Assembly (NCBI RefSeq): GCF_018687715.1
Contig: NC_056752.1
Location: forward strand, 10,244,001-10,308,000
DNA: 64,000 nucleotides
Reading direction: 5' to 3'
Source of the DNA: Carya illinoinensis
Taxonomy: Eukaryota; Streptophyta; Magnoliopsida; Fagales; Juglandaceae
In this document: piece by piece, positions 25,130 through 37,100 of the stretch
How the letters are laid out: the number at the start of each line of letters is the position of its first letter
Position numbering within the stretch: position 1 is the stretch's first letter
Notes under the pieces: generated by a model
Told to the model about the DNA's origin: nothing
Seen by the model: the letters and a program-made list of their open reading frames with translations, nothing else
Databases searched by the model: none
Position numbers and translations under genes: made by a program

Positions 25130-25989
25130 GAGTCCTGCTATATGCAGGCACACGGCGGACGAAAATGCGGACGAAAGATGATGTGGCAAGTGAAAAAAAA
25201 AAGAAAGAAGATCGAAAAACAGGAAAAAGAGGAAAACGCGAAAGAAGCTTTCAGCGTTTCGTCCCGCGTTGCAGAGCTTCTTCCCCGAGCCTGCAAATCC
25301 AGCAAACCTCCCACCTAGGTTTTTGATCATAAAATCTTAACTCAGAAACGAACCCCCTTCCTTCCCATCACTAAGGCCACCAAAAAAGGTTCTTTCTTTC
25401 TTTTTTTTATTTTTTTCTTCCTGAAAGGATTTTCCGGATGTCTGCGAGTTTGGACGACGCCGAGTTTTGGCTACCACCTGAGTTTCTCACCGACGACGAC
25501 TTGGCCGTTCTGTACAAAATCAAAACGAGGCGACGAGGCGACGAGGTATTTGTTCCCCTTCGAGTTTCCCTACGGGTTTGGCTCTTTCGGCACTTCGTCG
25601 GATCTCGATTCTCCGGTTGAGTCCGTTGTCAGTTCGAGTGAGACTGAGAGCGACGAGGAGGACTATGTCGCTGGGCTGACCCGCCGATTGGCACACTCGA
25701 CCCTGGCGTTGTGCCTGCATTCAGACTTGTCCAAAATGAAGAGACTCATTCCCGTTCTGTACAAAATCAAAACGAGGCGTTTCATTTACAATGAAGATGG
25801 AAACAGATCAAAACGTTTCGTTTTATTAATCCACGTCAGCTGCAGTGCGCAAATGGGTGCGCATTGTGCCTGCATTCAGACTTTTCCTTTTTTTTCCTGC
25901 TGAACTTAAAACGCACCGTTTCATTTATTAACTGACGTCAGCAATTGGTGCGCGATTCGTCCCCTCCGCGCCTGCAAGTAGAGTTTTCC
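25130..25989 (+). mobile_element. Pack-MULE-like segment with captured gene fragment
   Basis: The left end GAGTCCTGCTATATGCAGGC then GCGGACGAAAATGCGGACG and GATGTGGCAAG is related to the repeat at 16794. The right end (25945-25989, ...GACGAA reversed, then GCGCCTGCAAGTAG) is its imperfect inverse. TIR-like blocks ending GTGCCTGCATTCAGACTT also occur twice inside (about 25704-25726 and 25864-25886). The body (25250-25730) looks like a transcribed plant 5' UTR and first coding exon: MSASLDDAEFWLPPEFL, then in another frame PFEFPYGFGSFG and ETESDEEDYVAGLTRRLA. These motifs belong to an uncharacterised plant protein family I recognise by pattern. A 26-bp CGTTCTGTACAAAATCAAAA... sequence interrupts the captured frame and is repeated at about 25752. 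There is no transposase. Confidence 0.6.
25438..25735 (+). pseudogene. Captured, broken first-exon fragment of a plant gene
   Basis: The ATG at 25438 opens MSASLDDAEFWLPPEFLTDD. The frame then runs into inserted sequence at about 25503-25545, and a second frame continues FEFPYGFGSFGTSSDL, SPVESVVSSS and TESDEEDYVAGL until about 25707, where element-type sequence resumes. The motif order matches the N-terminus of an uncharacterised plant nuclear-type protein family that I recall only by its FPYGFGSFG and SDEEDYLAGLTR signatures. A frameshift and insertion separate the two parts, so no functional product is expected. Confidence 0.6.
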
Positions 25990-26289
25990 AGATTTATATC
26001 GACTAAAACAGGCCGGTACAGTCAGTATTTGATCAGGTATGAAGCAGAACCCTCTCCTATACCAATTATTATTCAGGCACAGCAAATACAGGCCGGTATG
26101 GTAGAAATTGAAAACTTTGGTTGTTACCTCTCAACTTGTGATCACCCACAAACTATTCTAAAAAAGATGATAATAATAATAATAATACTATGTATAGTTA
26201 TAGAGTGCATAAATATTACGTATTCGTTCGAGTAAAGTCTAATTTTTTTTTATATAGATCCCATATTTCCAATACAACAAATATCATTT

Positions 26290-26340
<51 letters not shown>

Positions 26341-26587
26341 GCAACGTTTCCTCCATTCCTTTAAAAATAACAAATTCCCCTCTAAAACCCCTCAAAGACA
26401 AAATATGAGTTCAATTAATAATGTTTCTATATAAAGAATAAAATATAATTATTTTTCAAAAAGAAACTTCTTAAAAATATTTTCAAATATTCATTTTCAT
26501 TTTTTCAAAAACAAAATGTTTTTTTCCTAAAAAACATTTCTAAAAATAAAAAAATAAAATAAAATAAACAATGAAAGAAATTATATG

Positions 26588-27209
26588 TAGGATTGTAATC
26601 GGTCCGGTTTGGATTTGAATAAAATTTTAGACTGAATCGATATGCACCAGTTTTGTATTTTTCAAAACTAGTTACGCACCAGTTACTCTCTTAAACCGAT
26701 ACTCAAATTTTACCAGTTTTTGACCTATTTTCTGGTTTTAATTTACTATATTATATATTATACATATAATATATAATATATTATAGTATATAATACTATA
26801 GTGATAATATATTGTAGTATATTATAATATATAGTGATATAGTATTAATATAACTATTAATATACACCATATAATATTAGTACAACTACTAATACAATAA
26901 ATAAAATTATATAAAATTTTAAATTTTAATATTATATTAATTAGTAATTTATCATACAATATAAAAGTATTGTATATATAATTATATATTATATATAAAA
27001 ATTATGCCCAATAGAAAAATTAAAAAATATATATAAACTGGTCCGATCCAGTTTTAGAAAAAAAAAATGAACCAGACCAATTTTGACCGGTTTTAAAAAA
27101 AATAAAACGGGTACCAAACCGAACCAAACTCTGGACCAGACTGATCCCACCAATTTGGTCTAGTTCGGTCCGGTTTACCGGTTCATCGATTTTTTTTTTT
27201 ACGCCCCTA
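26588..27209. mobile_element. Non-autonomous hAT-like element, perfect 8-bp target duplication
   Basis: The ends TAGGATTGTAA and the inverted TTACGCCCCTA are flanked by ATTATATG at 26580-26587 and 27210-27217. Copy A has the empty site at about 11749-11760 (AAATTATATGATAT). GC-richer arms with CCGGTT/CCAGTT motifs surround an AT-only core. Same family as 13629-14320, opposite orientation. Non-coding. Confidence 0.85.
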
Positions 27210-27782
27210 ATTATATGGTATTATCATACTCTCAGGATGGCACGTCTGTCACAATCACTTTATTTGTAATTTTTTTCCTCCAATGTTAAAAATGCGGATC
27301 TATGTCTTTCCAAAATATAATTCATTTTTTTCATGTATCTTTAATTTATGCTGTCTTTTGTTTTAGAAAAAAATTGTCTTTTAGACTTTTATCTATAAAG
27401 TGTGTCTCTCAAACTTTTATCCATAGAATGTGTTATCTACTCCATTTTAGATAGCGTATGAGGCTTGCTAATTTTGTTTTGTACATAGTTGTATTGTCTC
27501 TCAGACTGTGGTCTATAAAGATTTGTAGCATGAACTAGACTATATTAATCATAATTGTGGAACAGAGAACTATTAATATTATAGTTCACTTGTAATATAT
27601 GTTTTAAGTTAAAGTTATAATACCTGTTATTAATAAATGTAGTATAATTTATTTAAAAAAATGTAATTATACGATAAGTTAAGAAAGGATAAAAATATCT
27701 GATGTAGTTAATAATATTTTTGATGGAGTAGATTTTATTCTACCCAAACCCAACCCTGTATTTATTATTGGAAGAAAAAATC

Positions 27783-27950
27783 TAATTGTAAGTATAATTA
27801 TGTATTAATATGTGTATCAATTTATTATGATTAGTCAGAAAATAGATTTTATTGAAAACAGTACTAATTTAAATTTTAAGTATGAAAGAATCAGTATTGG
27901 TATATAGATTAATGCGTAATTTTATTTATATATAACAAAACTTTTATTAG
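27783..27950. mobile_element. AT-rich MITE, copy B only, with relative at 30114-30290
   Basis: The terminal halves are inversely related: TAATTATGTATTAATATGTGTATCAAT at the left against AAATTACGCATTAATCTATATACCAAT inverted at the right. A second copy sits at 30114-30290. Copy A shows an uninterrupted site near 11962 (ATTATTGGAAAGG). Target duplication not resolved. Confidence 0.6.
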
Positions 27951-29051
27951 AAAAGCTGTCCGTATAATCCAACATATTTAGCTGACTAAATACACCGTTG
28001 AGAGGCGTAACACTTACGCAGAACGACCTGTAGTACTTAGAAAATAAGTAAATAAATAAATCAGATTGTTTTGTCTGGTGAAGTGTTGCGCGAAGAGAGG
28101 ATCAAAAAGGTTGTTACGAGTATATTCCTCCAAAAGCTGGGCCACCAATTCGTCATATTTGACTTTTTGTTAAAAATTTATGTATTTATAATTATATAAA
28201 TAGTAATATTAGGAACAGATTTTATATGCATAAATTTTTAAAAAATTTATATCACGTGAAGAAAAAGTGAATTTTTTATTTTTTTTATTATAAGATCTAA
28301 TTTTTTTTTCCTTCTAATAAAAGACCGACGTGAATCTTGCATATTTAAGACTTTAATATATAATTATTTTTATATAAATAAATAACTCTTGGAGTTGGTT
28401 GAAGAGGCAAGAACTTTGATCTTAGTGATGTGATCTTTTTGGGTTTAAGGTTTAAAAATTTCTAGAGGTCACGCCATAAAAGATATGATAATTTACATGA
28501 TCTCTATAATAAAAACGCATTAAATGATCTAATCGAGACGTTTATAAAAGAATAATAGGTCAAGAAAGGAGAACAACATGAAGGTTTTTCTATGTGCATA
28601 CGAGTAAAAATGACAAAGATAGATAATTTAGTATTTTAGTAAGATATTAAGGTATTAATATTATAAGAATTTTGGTCAATATTTTATTAACCATCATTCC
28701 GGTCTTTCTTATTTTTATAGAAAAATATTTTGATTACAAAAAAAATTTATAAAAATAAATTTATAAATTGACGTATTTTGATGTGATATATTAAATTATA
28801 GAATTAATTATATCATAAAATAGATTTAACATATCATATTAAACTATATCAGTTTATAAATTTATTTTTATACAATCTCTTTATAACTATAACACTTCAC
28901 TTTCCTCTTAATTAAGCATCCAAATATGGGAATATCCGTTCCATTCCCGAAAAGCTTTAAAAATCACAATGCAGTGTAAAATGTGACCACATTTTAATAA
29001 AAATTAAATGCTCCTTCACACGTAGTCAAGACTTATAATTAAAATTAATTA

Positions 29052-29099
<48 letters not shown>

Positions 29100-30113
29100 A
29101 CACGCCTAACTAATGATGGCTGCCAACAATCGGACTCGGGTGGTCGGGGACCGGTCTCCAAGTGTCGGTCAACTCCAGTGACCGATTAGATTGGTGGCCA
29201 GAATAGTAACTCTTCCAAGTTATAAGTATTAAGGTTTTTAAGGTTGATATTTTGAGGTTTTAAAATTTTCCTTTTAACAAATATTAATTTGGTATGATTT
29301 AATTCATGGTGGAATTGATAGAATTATCAAGAGGTGTTAATACCATAGTTTTAAATTTTGCTATACTCTGGTCGAATTTTCTATTTCAATGTAGTATCCG
29401 GTATATTATATCTTTTCATTTTATTTTACTTCAAATTCTAGTACGTTTCGGTATCGTTCTGGTCAAATTTCAACTATTTCGGACCTTATTTCATTTCGAA
29501 CTGTTTTTATAATCTTTTTGTATTTAGATTGTATTTTTATGAATTTTAAATATAGATGGTACTTAATTAATTCTATAATATAAACTATATTTAACTAATT
29601 TTATTTTTTTATAACTTTAAATAATGTCTCATTATTCTCTCATTTTTAAATATAATTATTTTTATAATTTCTCTATTTTAATTTTTATTTTCTTTGGTTT
29701 TTGTGTCTCAACTCAAGTGTATATTTTTTCAAGGTATATTTATTTTATAAATCATAAATTCTTTCATATATATATATATATACATACATGATACACAATA
29801 CTTATATATACATATATTTATTGTATTAATTATTAATTTATATATATAATTAAATATTTATGTATAATATATAGTTAGAAGTAATTCTATATACAACCGT
29901 GAAGTGCATAAATATCGCATAATCGCTCTGAAAAAAAAATAGGGTCTATTATTAACAAATTAATTTTTTTATATGGATCACATGTTTTATTCACTTTTTT
30001 TTATATAGCGATTGCATAATTTATAATTGTAAATATCACTTATCTATAATTTATTTCAAAACAGTTTCCCATAGGAAGGATAATTGATAAGGAATTTAAA
30101 ACATTAGACTAAT

Positions 30114-30290
30114 GAAAAATTTTAGTTGCAAGTATAATTGTGTACTAATCTGTACATCAATTTAATATGATTAGTTAAAAAGTAGATTTTATTGAAAATA
30201 ATATTAATTTAAATTTTAAATATAAAAAAATTAATATTAATATATAAATTAATATACGACTTTGTTTATACGTAACAAAACTCTTAGCTA
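30114..30290. mobile_element. AT-rich MITE related to 27783-27950
   Basis: It shares GCAAGTATAATTGTGTA, CAATTTAATATGATTAG, AGTAGATTTTATTGAAAA and the TAACAAAACTCTTA right arm with 27783-27950 at perhaps 80% identity by eye. Non-coding. Confidence 0.6.
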
Positions 30291-30560
30291 ATACATGATT
30301 GAAATAGCCACTTTGCGCTGCGTCATCGTAAACAAAGGTGCACCCAATTCCATTTCCTTCGTATTAAACGAGAAAAAAATGAGATATTCTATTTATAATC
30401 TCCAACATCATACGATATGTAATTTATTATTATTTTTATTTAAATACATATATATTAATATATATTTAAATAAAAAAATAAAAATAATAAATCACAATAT
30501 GTAAGAATTGATAAAAGAATTTATATCCTTAAAAAGTTCCGTAAAAGGTGCCTGTGAACG

Positions 30561-30735
30561 TATGTATGCTGCGTTTGTTCTTCAATTTTTTTTAATTTTT
30601 TTTATTTAATTATTATAATTTTTTAATTTTTTAATATAAAATATAATAAATAATTTAATTTTTTAAAAATTTTAAAATAATAATAATATTAAAAATAATA
30701 TTTTATTTAATTTTTAATTTTTATTTTAACTCAAT
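30561..30735. mobile_element. Degenerate MITE, TATAAAATATAATAAATAATTT family
   Basis: The GTTTGTTCTTCAA left end and TTGAATTGAGTTAAAA (complement) right end enclose AAAATATAATAAATAATTTAA, the core shared with 12688-12902 and 46441-46629. Non-coding. Confidence 0.5.
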
Positions 30736-31191
30736 TCAAGTAAATATCCAGACCGACCAGCACGTGAAGTCTACACATGCAAGCTTCTCTCCAAATCATC
30801 GATTTCGAATAGCATCCGTTGGACCCCACTCGCTCGCCGTCGGAAACTAGCAAAGGAACGTATATGTGTATGAAAAATGCTTCTTGCAACCGGCCTGTGC
30901 AACCGGCCGGAGTCTCCACGTCATTAATGAAATGTTGTGTTTCATTTTGACATTAAAGTAGATAGAAAGAAGAAAATCTAACACTGGTGGAATTTTTTTT
31001 TTTTTTTGAGTGTGTCTTGCAAATTGGAAGCTGGTTTTAAGAGGGAGAAACTTGAAAGGGGTAGTTTAAAGCTTTGTTGGGAAAGTTTCCTAATTGGAGA
31101 GGAGAGAGTGTCTTTTGGAGAGGGGCAAAGAAGGAATACAATGGTATGAGGTGTTCTTGGTTGAGTTATCCAGTAGTTCTTATCAGTTATC

Positions 31192-34100
31192 ATGGCTGTG
31201 GTGAGCTCTGTGACGGCAGTGACGCAACGGGCAGATTTCTTAACCGTGTATGATATTAGAGTTTCAGGAGCTATGTCCAGTACTCGAGAAATTGCAGAGG
31301 AATCGGTCGCGCCCATGATTGATGACGTAATATATGTTGCAGTGTCAAAAGACGTGAAAAAGAGCAAACCAACCTTGATGTGGGCATTACAGAACTCGGG
31401 AGGGAAGAAAGTCTGCATCATTCATGTTCATCGGCCTGCACAAATGATACCTTTTAGTAAGTCTGCAAAATACATATGTTTTGAGAGAGAGAGAGAGAGA
31501 GGATTTAGATTTTTCCGTCGGATTGAATTGGCGGAAAACTTGGACAAAAATTGATTATAAGTGAGAGAATAAATTTTGGGAAACTGAATTGGAAATTTTA
31601 GAAAAAATGGTCAATTTAATAATTTTATTGAATTGGCCCGAAGTTTTAGACTCATAATCTAGAGAATGAAATTTAGCTGAAGAGTTGATACCCTGATATG
31701 AACTTACCTAGTGGGCTGAGATTTTGGTAACAATTTTGTCTTGCCGTTACTAGCATATTTTCTAAGGGTTTAAGTTTCTTAATTTATTATATAATAATAG
31801 CATTTTTTTTTTTTTCTTGATATTTAGTGGGAACAAAATTTCCAGCAAGCTCATTGAAGGAACAGGAAGTCAGGGCATACAGGGAGGTAGAGAAGCAAAA
31901 TATGCAGAAGATCTTGAATGAATATCTTCTTATTTGTCATCAAATGGCGGTATCTATACTTCTTCTGTCTCTTTCTGTAGAATTTTTTGGGTTTTATTTA
32001 ATTTCTAGGCCTTTGTAAAAATTCTGCTTTAAAAAATAGATCAGGTTTATTGAGTTCTGTCATGAACTGGCTATATATGAAGACTATCAAGGTAAATGTT
32101 TGTGTATGCATGTACTATGATAGACATACATGACAGAATTTGTGGCCTTTTTTATATATATATGTGTGTGTGCATGTATACATATGTTTGTATGTCTTCA
32201 TACATAGATATTGTCGTCATCGTTTTCCAATGTTAGATTGGAGTTGTGGGATTTCTAATATGTTTTGGCGTTGGTGACTTTGAATTTAGGCACGGGCTGA
32301 GAAACTGCATACAAAGAAGGATTGCATTGAGAAGGGAATTGTGGAACTCATCTCCCGTTATGGAATCAGGGACCTTGTCATGGGAGCAGCTGCAGACAAG
32401 CACTATTCAAGGTAATAAATACATTAGAACTTTTTCATGCACTTAATCATGATGTTCGCTTTCGATAACATCCACTGTGGATCAAAACAGAACAAAGAAA
32501 TTGTGTGATAATGTTGGATGCTCTAAATGCTACATATTTTTGAAAATTCAGCAAGCACAAATAGAGAATAGGTCCCAACTGTATTAGCTGTGACAGGAAA
32601 GACACCATGCAACCAGACATGCCTTTCTAAATATTTTTAAACGGCATTGGTTTTTATTGGTAGGCTCTGCCAACTTGTTGTTTCAATATCCAATTCAATT
32701 AAAAAATCATACTCATCATTCTTGTTGTTTATATGTGAAATCGGGTGTCCAAGATGTTTCCTAGTTTGTGGGAAAATATAACTTGTTTCTTTGTGGCGTT
32801 TAAGATTAATTGCTTCTCTAATGGTGCTGGTGTAATCAACATATTGTTAGTCAGAGGTCAATCTCAATTAAGTAGTTTCTGAAATAAAATTTGTGTATTC
32901 ACATATATACTAAGATTGTTTGCTTAACTTGCAAAAGCTGCAGGAAAACAATGGACCTGAAGTCTAAGAAAGCCATTTATGTACGCCAACAAGCACCTTT
33001 ATCCTGTCACATTCAATTTGTTTGCAAGGGGGACCTGATCCACACCAGGTTTGCTTGTTGTCTTTGCTCTTACATTTGCAAAGCTAATGTGTCCTGATTT
33101 TTTTAGAAAATATGTACTAAGAATAAATGAAGTCCCGGGGGAAAAGCTTTTAAGCCTTTTAACTGCTCTGAGGTTTGATGGTGTTGTCTATGCAAGTGAA
33201 CTCAAGTCAACCTAGCCTTGCTTCCCGCCATGAGTACTAATACAAATATCACACCAAAACAGGGAAGCTAGTTTACATGGAGCTGATGCAGAGGTTACTT
33301 CATTGCTACAAGCAAGTCCAGACATTGAGACTGGACAATCAAATCATTTGCCATTACAATCACCAACAAGGCATGATCTCCGGGGAGAACTTACTAATCC
33401 AGCTCAAGATCTATTTCGAAGAGTAATGTCTGTCAGAATTGAGAAATTTGAAGGTAGCCGAACAGATGTTTCTTCCCCAGTTGTCACTGAAGGGTTCTCA
33501 ATTACGCGTACAAGTGAAAGGAATGCGATATCTAGAAGAAGTTCTCCTTGGTGTTGTGGTCATTCAGCATACTTTTCTAGTGATATAGCGCTGGTTGCAT
33601 ATGGAGAGACTGAGGAAAGTCGGAATGGATTAGAACTGTGCGCACTTCCTCAGTCTAAAGAGGATCTTCATCCCTCATCTCCACCAAGCGTACTAGTATG
33701 TGCTCAACTTCTTGTGGGATGAACATGTTTATTTTTATGGAATATGTATATGTTTTTAGGTGGGAGTCGTGAGTTTGGATAGACTAGATTTAAAACAATC
33801 ACAATACCTTTCTCTTTCATCAACTGAATGCATCACTGACCAAAAAATAAAAATGAATTTTAGGATTGGACTTTTTTGCAGGACGGAAGTATAGATGATA
33901 CTCTTCATAACCACCTGGATAAAGTCATGGCTGAGGCTAAAAATGCAAGACAAGAAGCATTTCAAGAGACAGTCAATTGTGGGAAAGCTGAAAAAAATGT
34001 TGTCGATGCCATACGCAAGGTAAATCCGTTTATATCCTTGAGATCATTTTGTTTAGTTGGATTGGAAACAATTACGAAAACAAAAAAGTCAGAAATTATC

Positions 34101-37100
34101 TATGTTATAGTGCCCATAGCTTCATGTACTCCCATGGATTAATGTTTTTTTCCCTAACATGGGCTACAGTGATTTTTATTGAGGTTAATAAGAAAGATGT
34201 AAATGTTTAGGCTTTGCATATTGTGGAGGGCGTATTGCATCAACTCCTTGTGCTTTCATTTTCTATCATCTTCTCTTTCTTTTCATGTCTGAATATCTCA
34301 GACACTCCAACATGTTGTGTCCTCCAAGATAGAAATTAACATGTCAAAGAAAGATGATATTTACATCCTACTTTTGTCTACATAGACAGCCCCTGCATGT
34401 GAAGATCACATTCACTTACCCTAACCATATTTTGGGTAAGAAGATGGAAAACTGTTAAGTGGACTGAGTGAAGGGCATTCTTCCCTTTTTTAACATTGCT
34501 TCATACTGTAAAAGTAAGTTGGATCTAATTTGAATGCTTCCAGGACGATCCATCTTAAGAGTAGAAGTATATACAATATTATCTGAACCAATGTTTTAGA
34601 CTAATAATATATGAAATATCTCAGTGTAAACTTGACATTCTCATTATCTGATGCAAATTGCAACTATGCAATTTACAGGCTAAAGCAACCGAAAGCTTAT
34701 ATGTTGAGGAGTTGAAGCAAAGGAAAGAAATTGAGGAATCACTGGTGAAAGAAAAAGAACAACTCGGAAAGATGAAAAATCAGCATGACAAAGTTATGGA
34801 GGAGCTTCAATTTGCCATAGGTAAGAAATCATCACTGGAGATGCAAGTTGCAGCATCTGAACATATGGTAAAGGAGTTGGAGCAGAAGATTATCTGTGAG
34901 GTGGAACTCTTGCAAAATTATGAAAAAGAACGAGTTGAGTTGCAGATAGACCGTGACAACGCACTAAAACAAGTGGAGGAGCTAAGAAAGAAACAAGGAG
35001 AGACGTCAAGTGAACGCATGCCTCAGTTTTTATCTGAGTTCTCTTTCTCAGAAATTGTAGAAGCAACTCGAAACTTTGATGCATCCCTGAAGATTGGAGA
35101 AGGGGGATATGGGACCATTCATAAAGGTGTCCTCCGACACACTGAGGTGGCTGTTAAAATGCCTCACTCTCATAGCTGGCAAGGCCCACTAGAATTTTAC
35201 CAGGAGGTGAGATGGCTTGAATTTTGTGTATTTATTGGGAAATAAATTGAATATTTACTTAAATCATAAATTTATTATGCTGATTGCATTTTTGGGATCT
35301 AAAATCTTCATGAGTGTAATTGGAATTTTTGCATCTGATACTAGGACACAATTGGTACCATGTATTGATTGCAATTACTACACTTGTTTCCTATGTTATG
35401 CATAGGATCAATGGTTCAGCTTAGCAAATATTACTTTTTATGGGAGGCTTCATTAATCCATTTTGTTCAAGTGCAATTGAACCCATTTCTTTTTTTATGA
35501 ATGCATGCTATAGTGATCTGTTGCCCTATATTGTGTTTTATATTATATGGATTTAAATTGCACGTCTTAATTTGTATACGTTTATCCTTTTCTACTTCTC
35601 AATTATCCACTGTTATCTGTATTAGATATGTTAGTTTATGTTCAGAACTTATTATGTGTGCTTGAACATGTACCATTTTTCAGTCCTAGTCATAGATACA
35701 AACCTAGGTGGCAATCAACTGTAAGTAGTTGATGCAACATATACCACCAAGGGTGATGGCTCAATGGTCCTTAGGTTACTCCTAAATTTTTTGGCGTGCA
35801 TCAGGTCCTGAGTTCAAATCCGAATATAGAGTCACCTTATACTATTGGTATAAGCCGCCTAAGGATTCTTTGAGTTCCTTACTGGGGTTGGAGTCTAAGC
35901 TATAGCTCAAACCTGACTTGAGGGAGTGCCTATAGTATCCCACCGTCTAAGCCCTTCATGTCCAGTTCCCAATAGGTAGGGTGCTCTGTGGTCACGGCCA
36001 AGTAGGCAAGTCCTCCGGTTGCCCCCTCCTACCCCTTTTTGGCCAGGGAAAAAAATATTAAATGGTCCATAGTAGTGTGTTCAATTTATTTCATTTTTAT
36101 TAAAGCGTGGGGCCATTGTAAATCTAAAGAATTAGACATGAAGAAAATTATGAGTAGTTCTGAAAAGTTTGTCTGCCCTCTAGGGACCTAAATTTTCATT
36201 CTTATTCAACAGGAGGCTTTTGGTCTTTTTTTTTTTTTATTAACAATATTCCAAAGTAGTTGTTATTCCCCATTTTCACAAAGAATGGCAGTGTATGACT
36301 TTGAGAATGTAACCTAATTTGATCACAAGATTGGCAGTGTATGACTTTGGTTGTCACTTGTATTTCAGGTTGATGTGTTGAGTAAGTTGAGGCATCCGAA
36401 TCTAGTTACACTCATTGGAGCTTGCCAAGAAGCATGGGCTCTTATCTATGAGTACCTCCCCAATGGAAGCCTTGAAGATCGACTTAGCTGCAAGGACAAT
36501 AGTCCCCCATTATCGTGGCAAGTTCGAATATGCATTGCTGCAGAGTTGTGCTCTGCCCTCATCTTTATTCATTCGTGTGAACCTAACAGCATAATACATG
36601 GTGATTTGAAACCCGCCAATATTCTCCTTGATGCCAACTTGGTTACCAAACTTAGTGACTTTGGTATCTGTCGTTTATTCTCTCGAGATCAAAGTTCTAA
36701 CAACTTGACACAGTTTTGGAGAACTGAGCCAAAGGGCACTTTTGTGTATATGGATCCCGCGTTCCTCTCCACGGGAGAGCTTACTTCAAAGTCAGATGTT
36801 TATTCGTTTGGAATTATATTACTACAGTTGTTGACAGGGAGGCCAGCCATGGGGATAGCAAAAGAAGTGCAATATGCATTGGATACAGGAAAGTTGAATG
36901 CCCTTTTGGATCCTTTGGCTGGGGATTGGCCATTTGTACAGGCTGAACGGTTGGCTCGTATAGCATTGAGGTGTTGTGATGTAAACCAAGAGAGCCGACC
37001 AGACCTACAGTCTAATGTCTGGAGGGTACTTGAACCCATGAGGATTTCATGGGGTGACTCATCCTCATTCCGAATATGTTCTGAGGAACGTTGCAGTCCT

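Larger units (their letters stand above)
15912..26119. mobile_element. 10.2-kb insertion in copy B carrying the FAR1 and GRF genes
   Basis: The borders are defined by the empty site in copy A (about 11282-11298). The insertion is flanked by GTTGTTAC at 15904-15911 and 26120-26127. Its ends form a short imperfect inverted repeat: CAAAATTTTGAAT at the left, and CAAAGTTTTCAAT read inwards from the right. An 8-bp duplication with such ends suggests an hAT-like or unclassified DNA element. Outer sequence rich in GGTAYNG motifs (15912-16793 and 25990-26119) encloses the Mutator-like repeats and genes described separately. The simplest reading is a roughly 1-kb non-autonomous element into which a 9.2-kb Mutator-like unit later inserted. 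Confidence 0.7.
14727..29065. repeat. Tandem segmental duplication, copy B
   Basis: Collinear with copy A (see that entry for block pairs) but expanded by three insertions that copy A lacks: 15912-26119 (the FAR1/GRF segment), 26588-27209 (hAT-like) and about 27783-27950 (MITE). It lacks five insertions private to copy A. The shared backbone holds no gene I recognise. Moderate divergence and many small indels show the duplication is older than these insertions. Confidence 0.85.
29066..31191. other. Intergenic between duplication and U-box gene; MITEs only
   Basis: No gene. It contains (TAA)n at about 29075-29097, and a repeat with TTTTAAATTTTGCTATACTC (about 29349-29510) related to the outer element at 15912. 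A MITE lies at 30114-30290 and a MITE of the TAAAATATAATAAATAATTTAA family at 30561-30735. The last 250 bp before 31192 would hold the promoter and 5' UTR of the U-box gene. I see no clear TATA box. Confidence 0.55.

Noticed and set aside
24912..25330. Overlapping 89-96 aa frames
   Set aside because: They are generated by the purine-rich 47-bp tandem repeat and low-complexity A/G tracts, with no recognisable protein.
25945..26401. 96-aa plus-strand frame and a poly-Phe minus-strand frame
   Set aside because: Run-on through transposon ends and a poly(A) tract of about 48 nt.
32040..32091. Possible extra exon in the U-box gene between exons 2 and 3
   Set aside because: Including it would break the frame and the USP-domain continuity; direct joining 31949 to 32290 keeps both.
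35749..35830. tRNA-like A and B boxes
   Set aside because: The body cannot fold as a cloverleaf and continues into a SINE, so it is not a tRNA gene.
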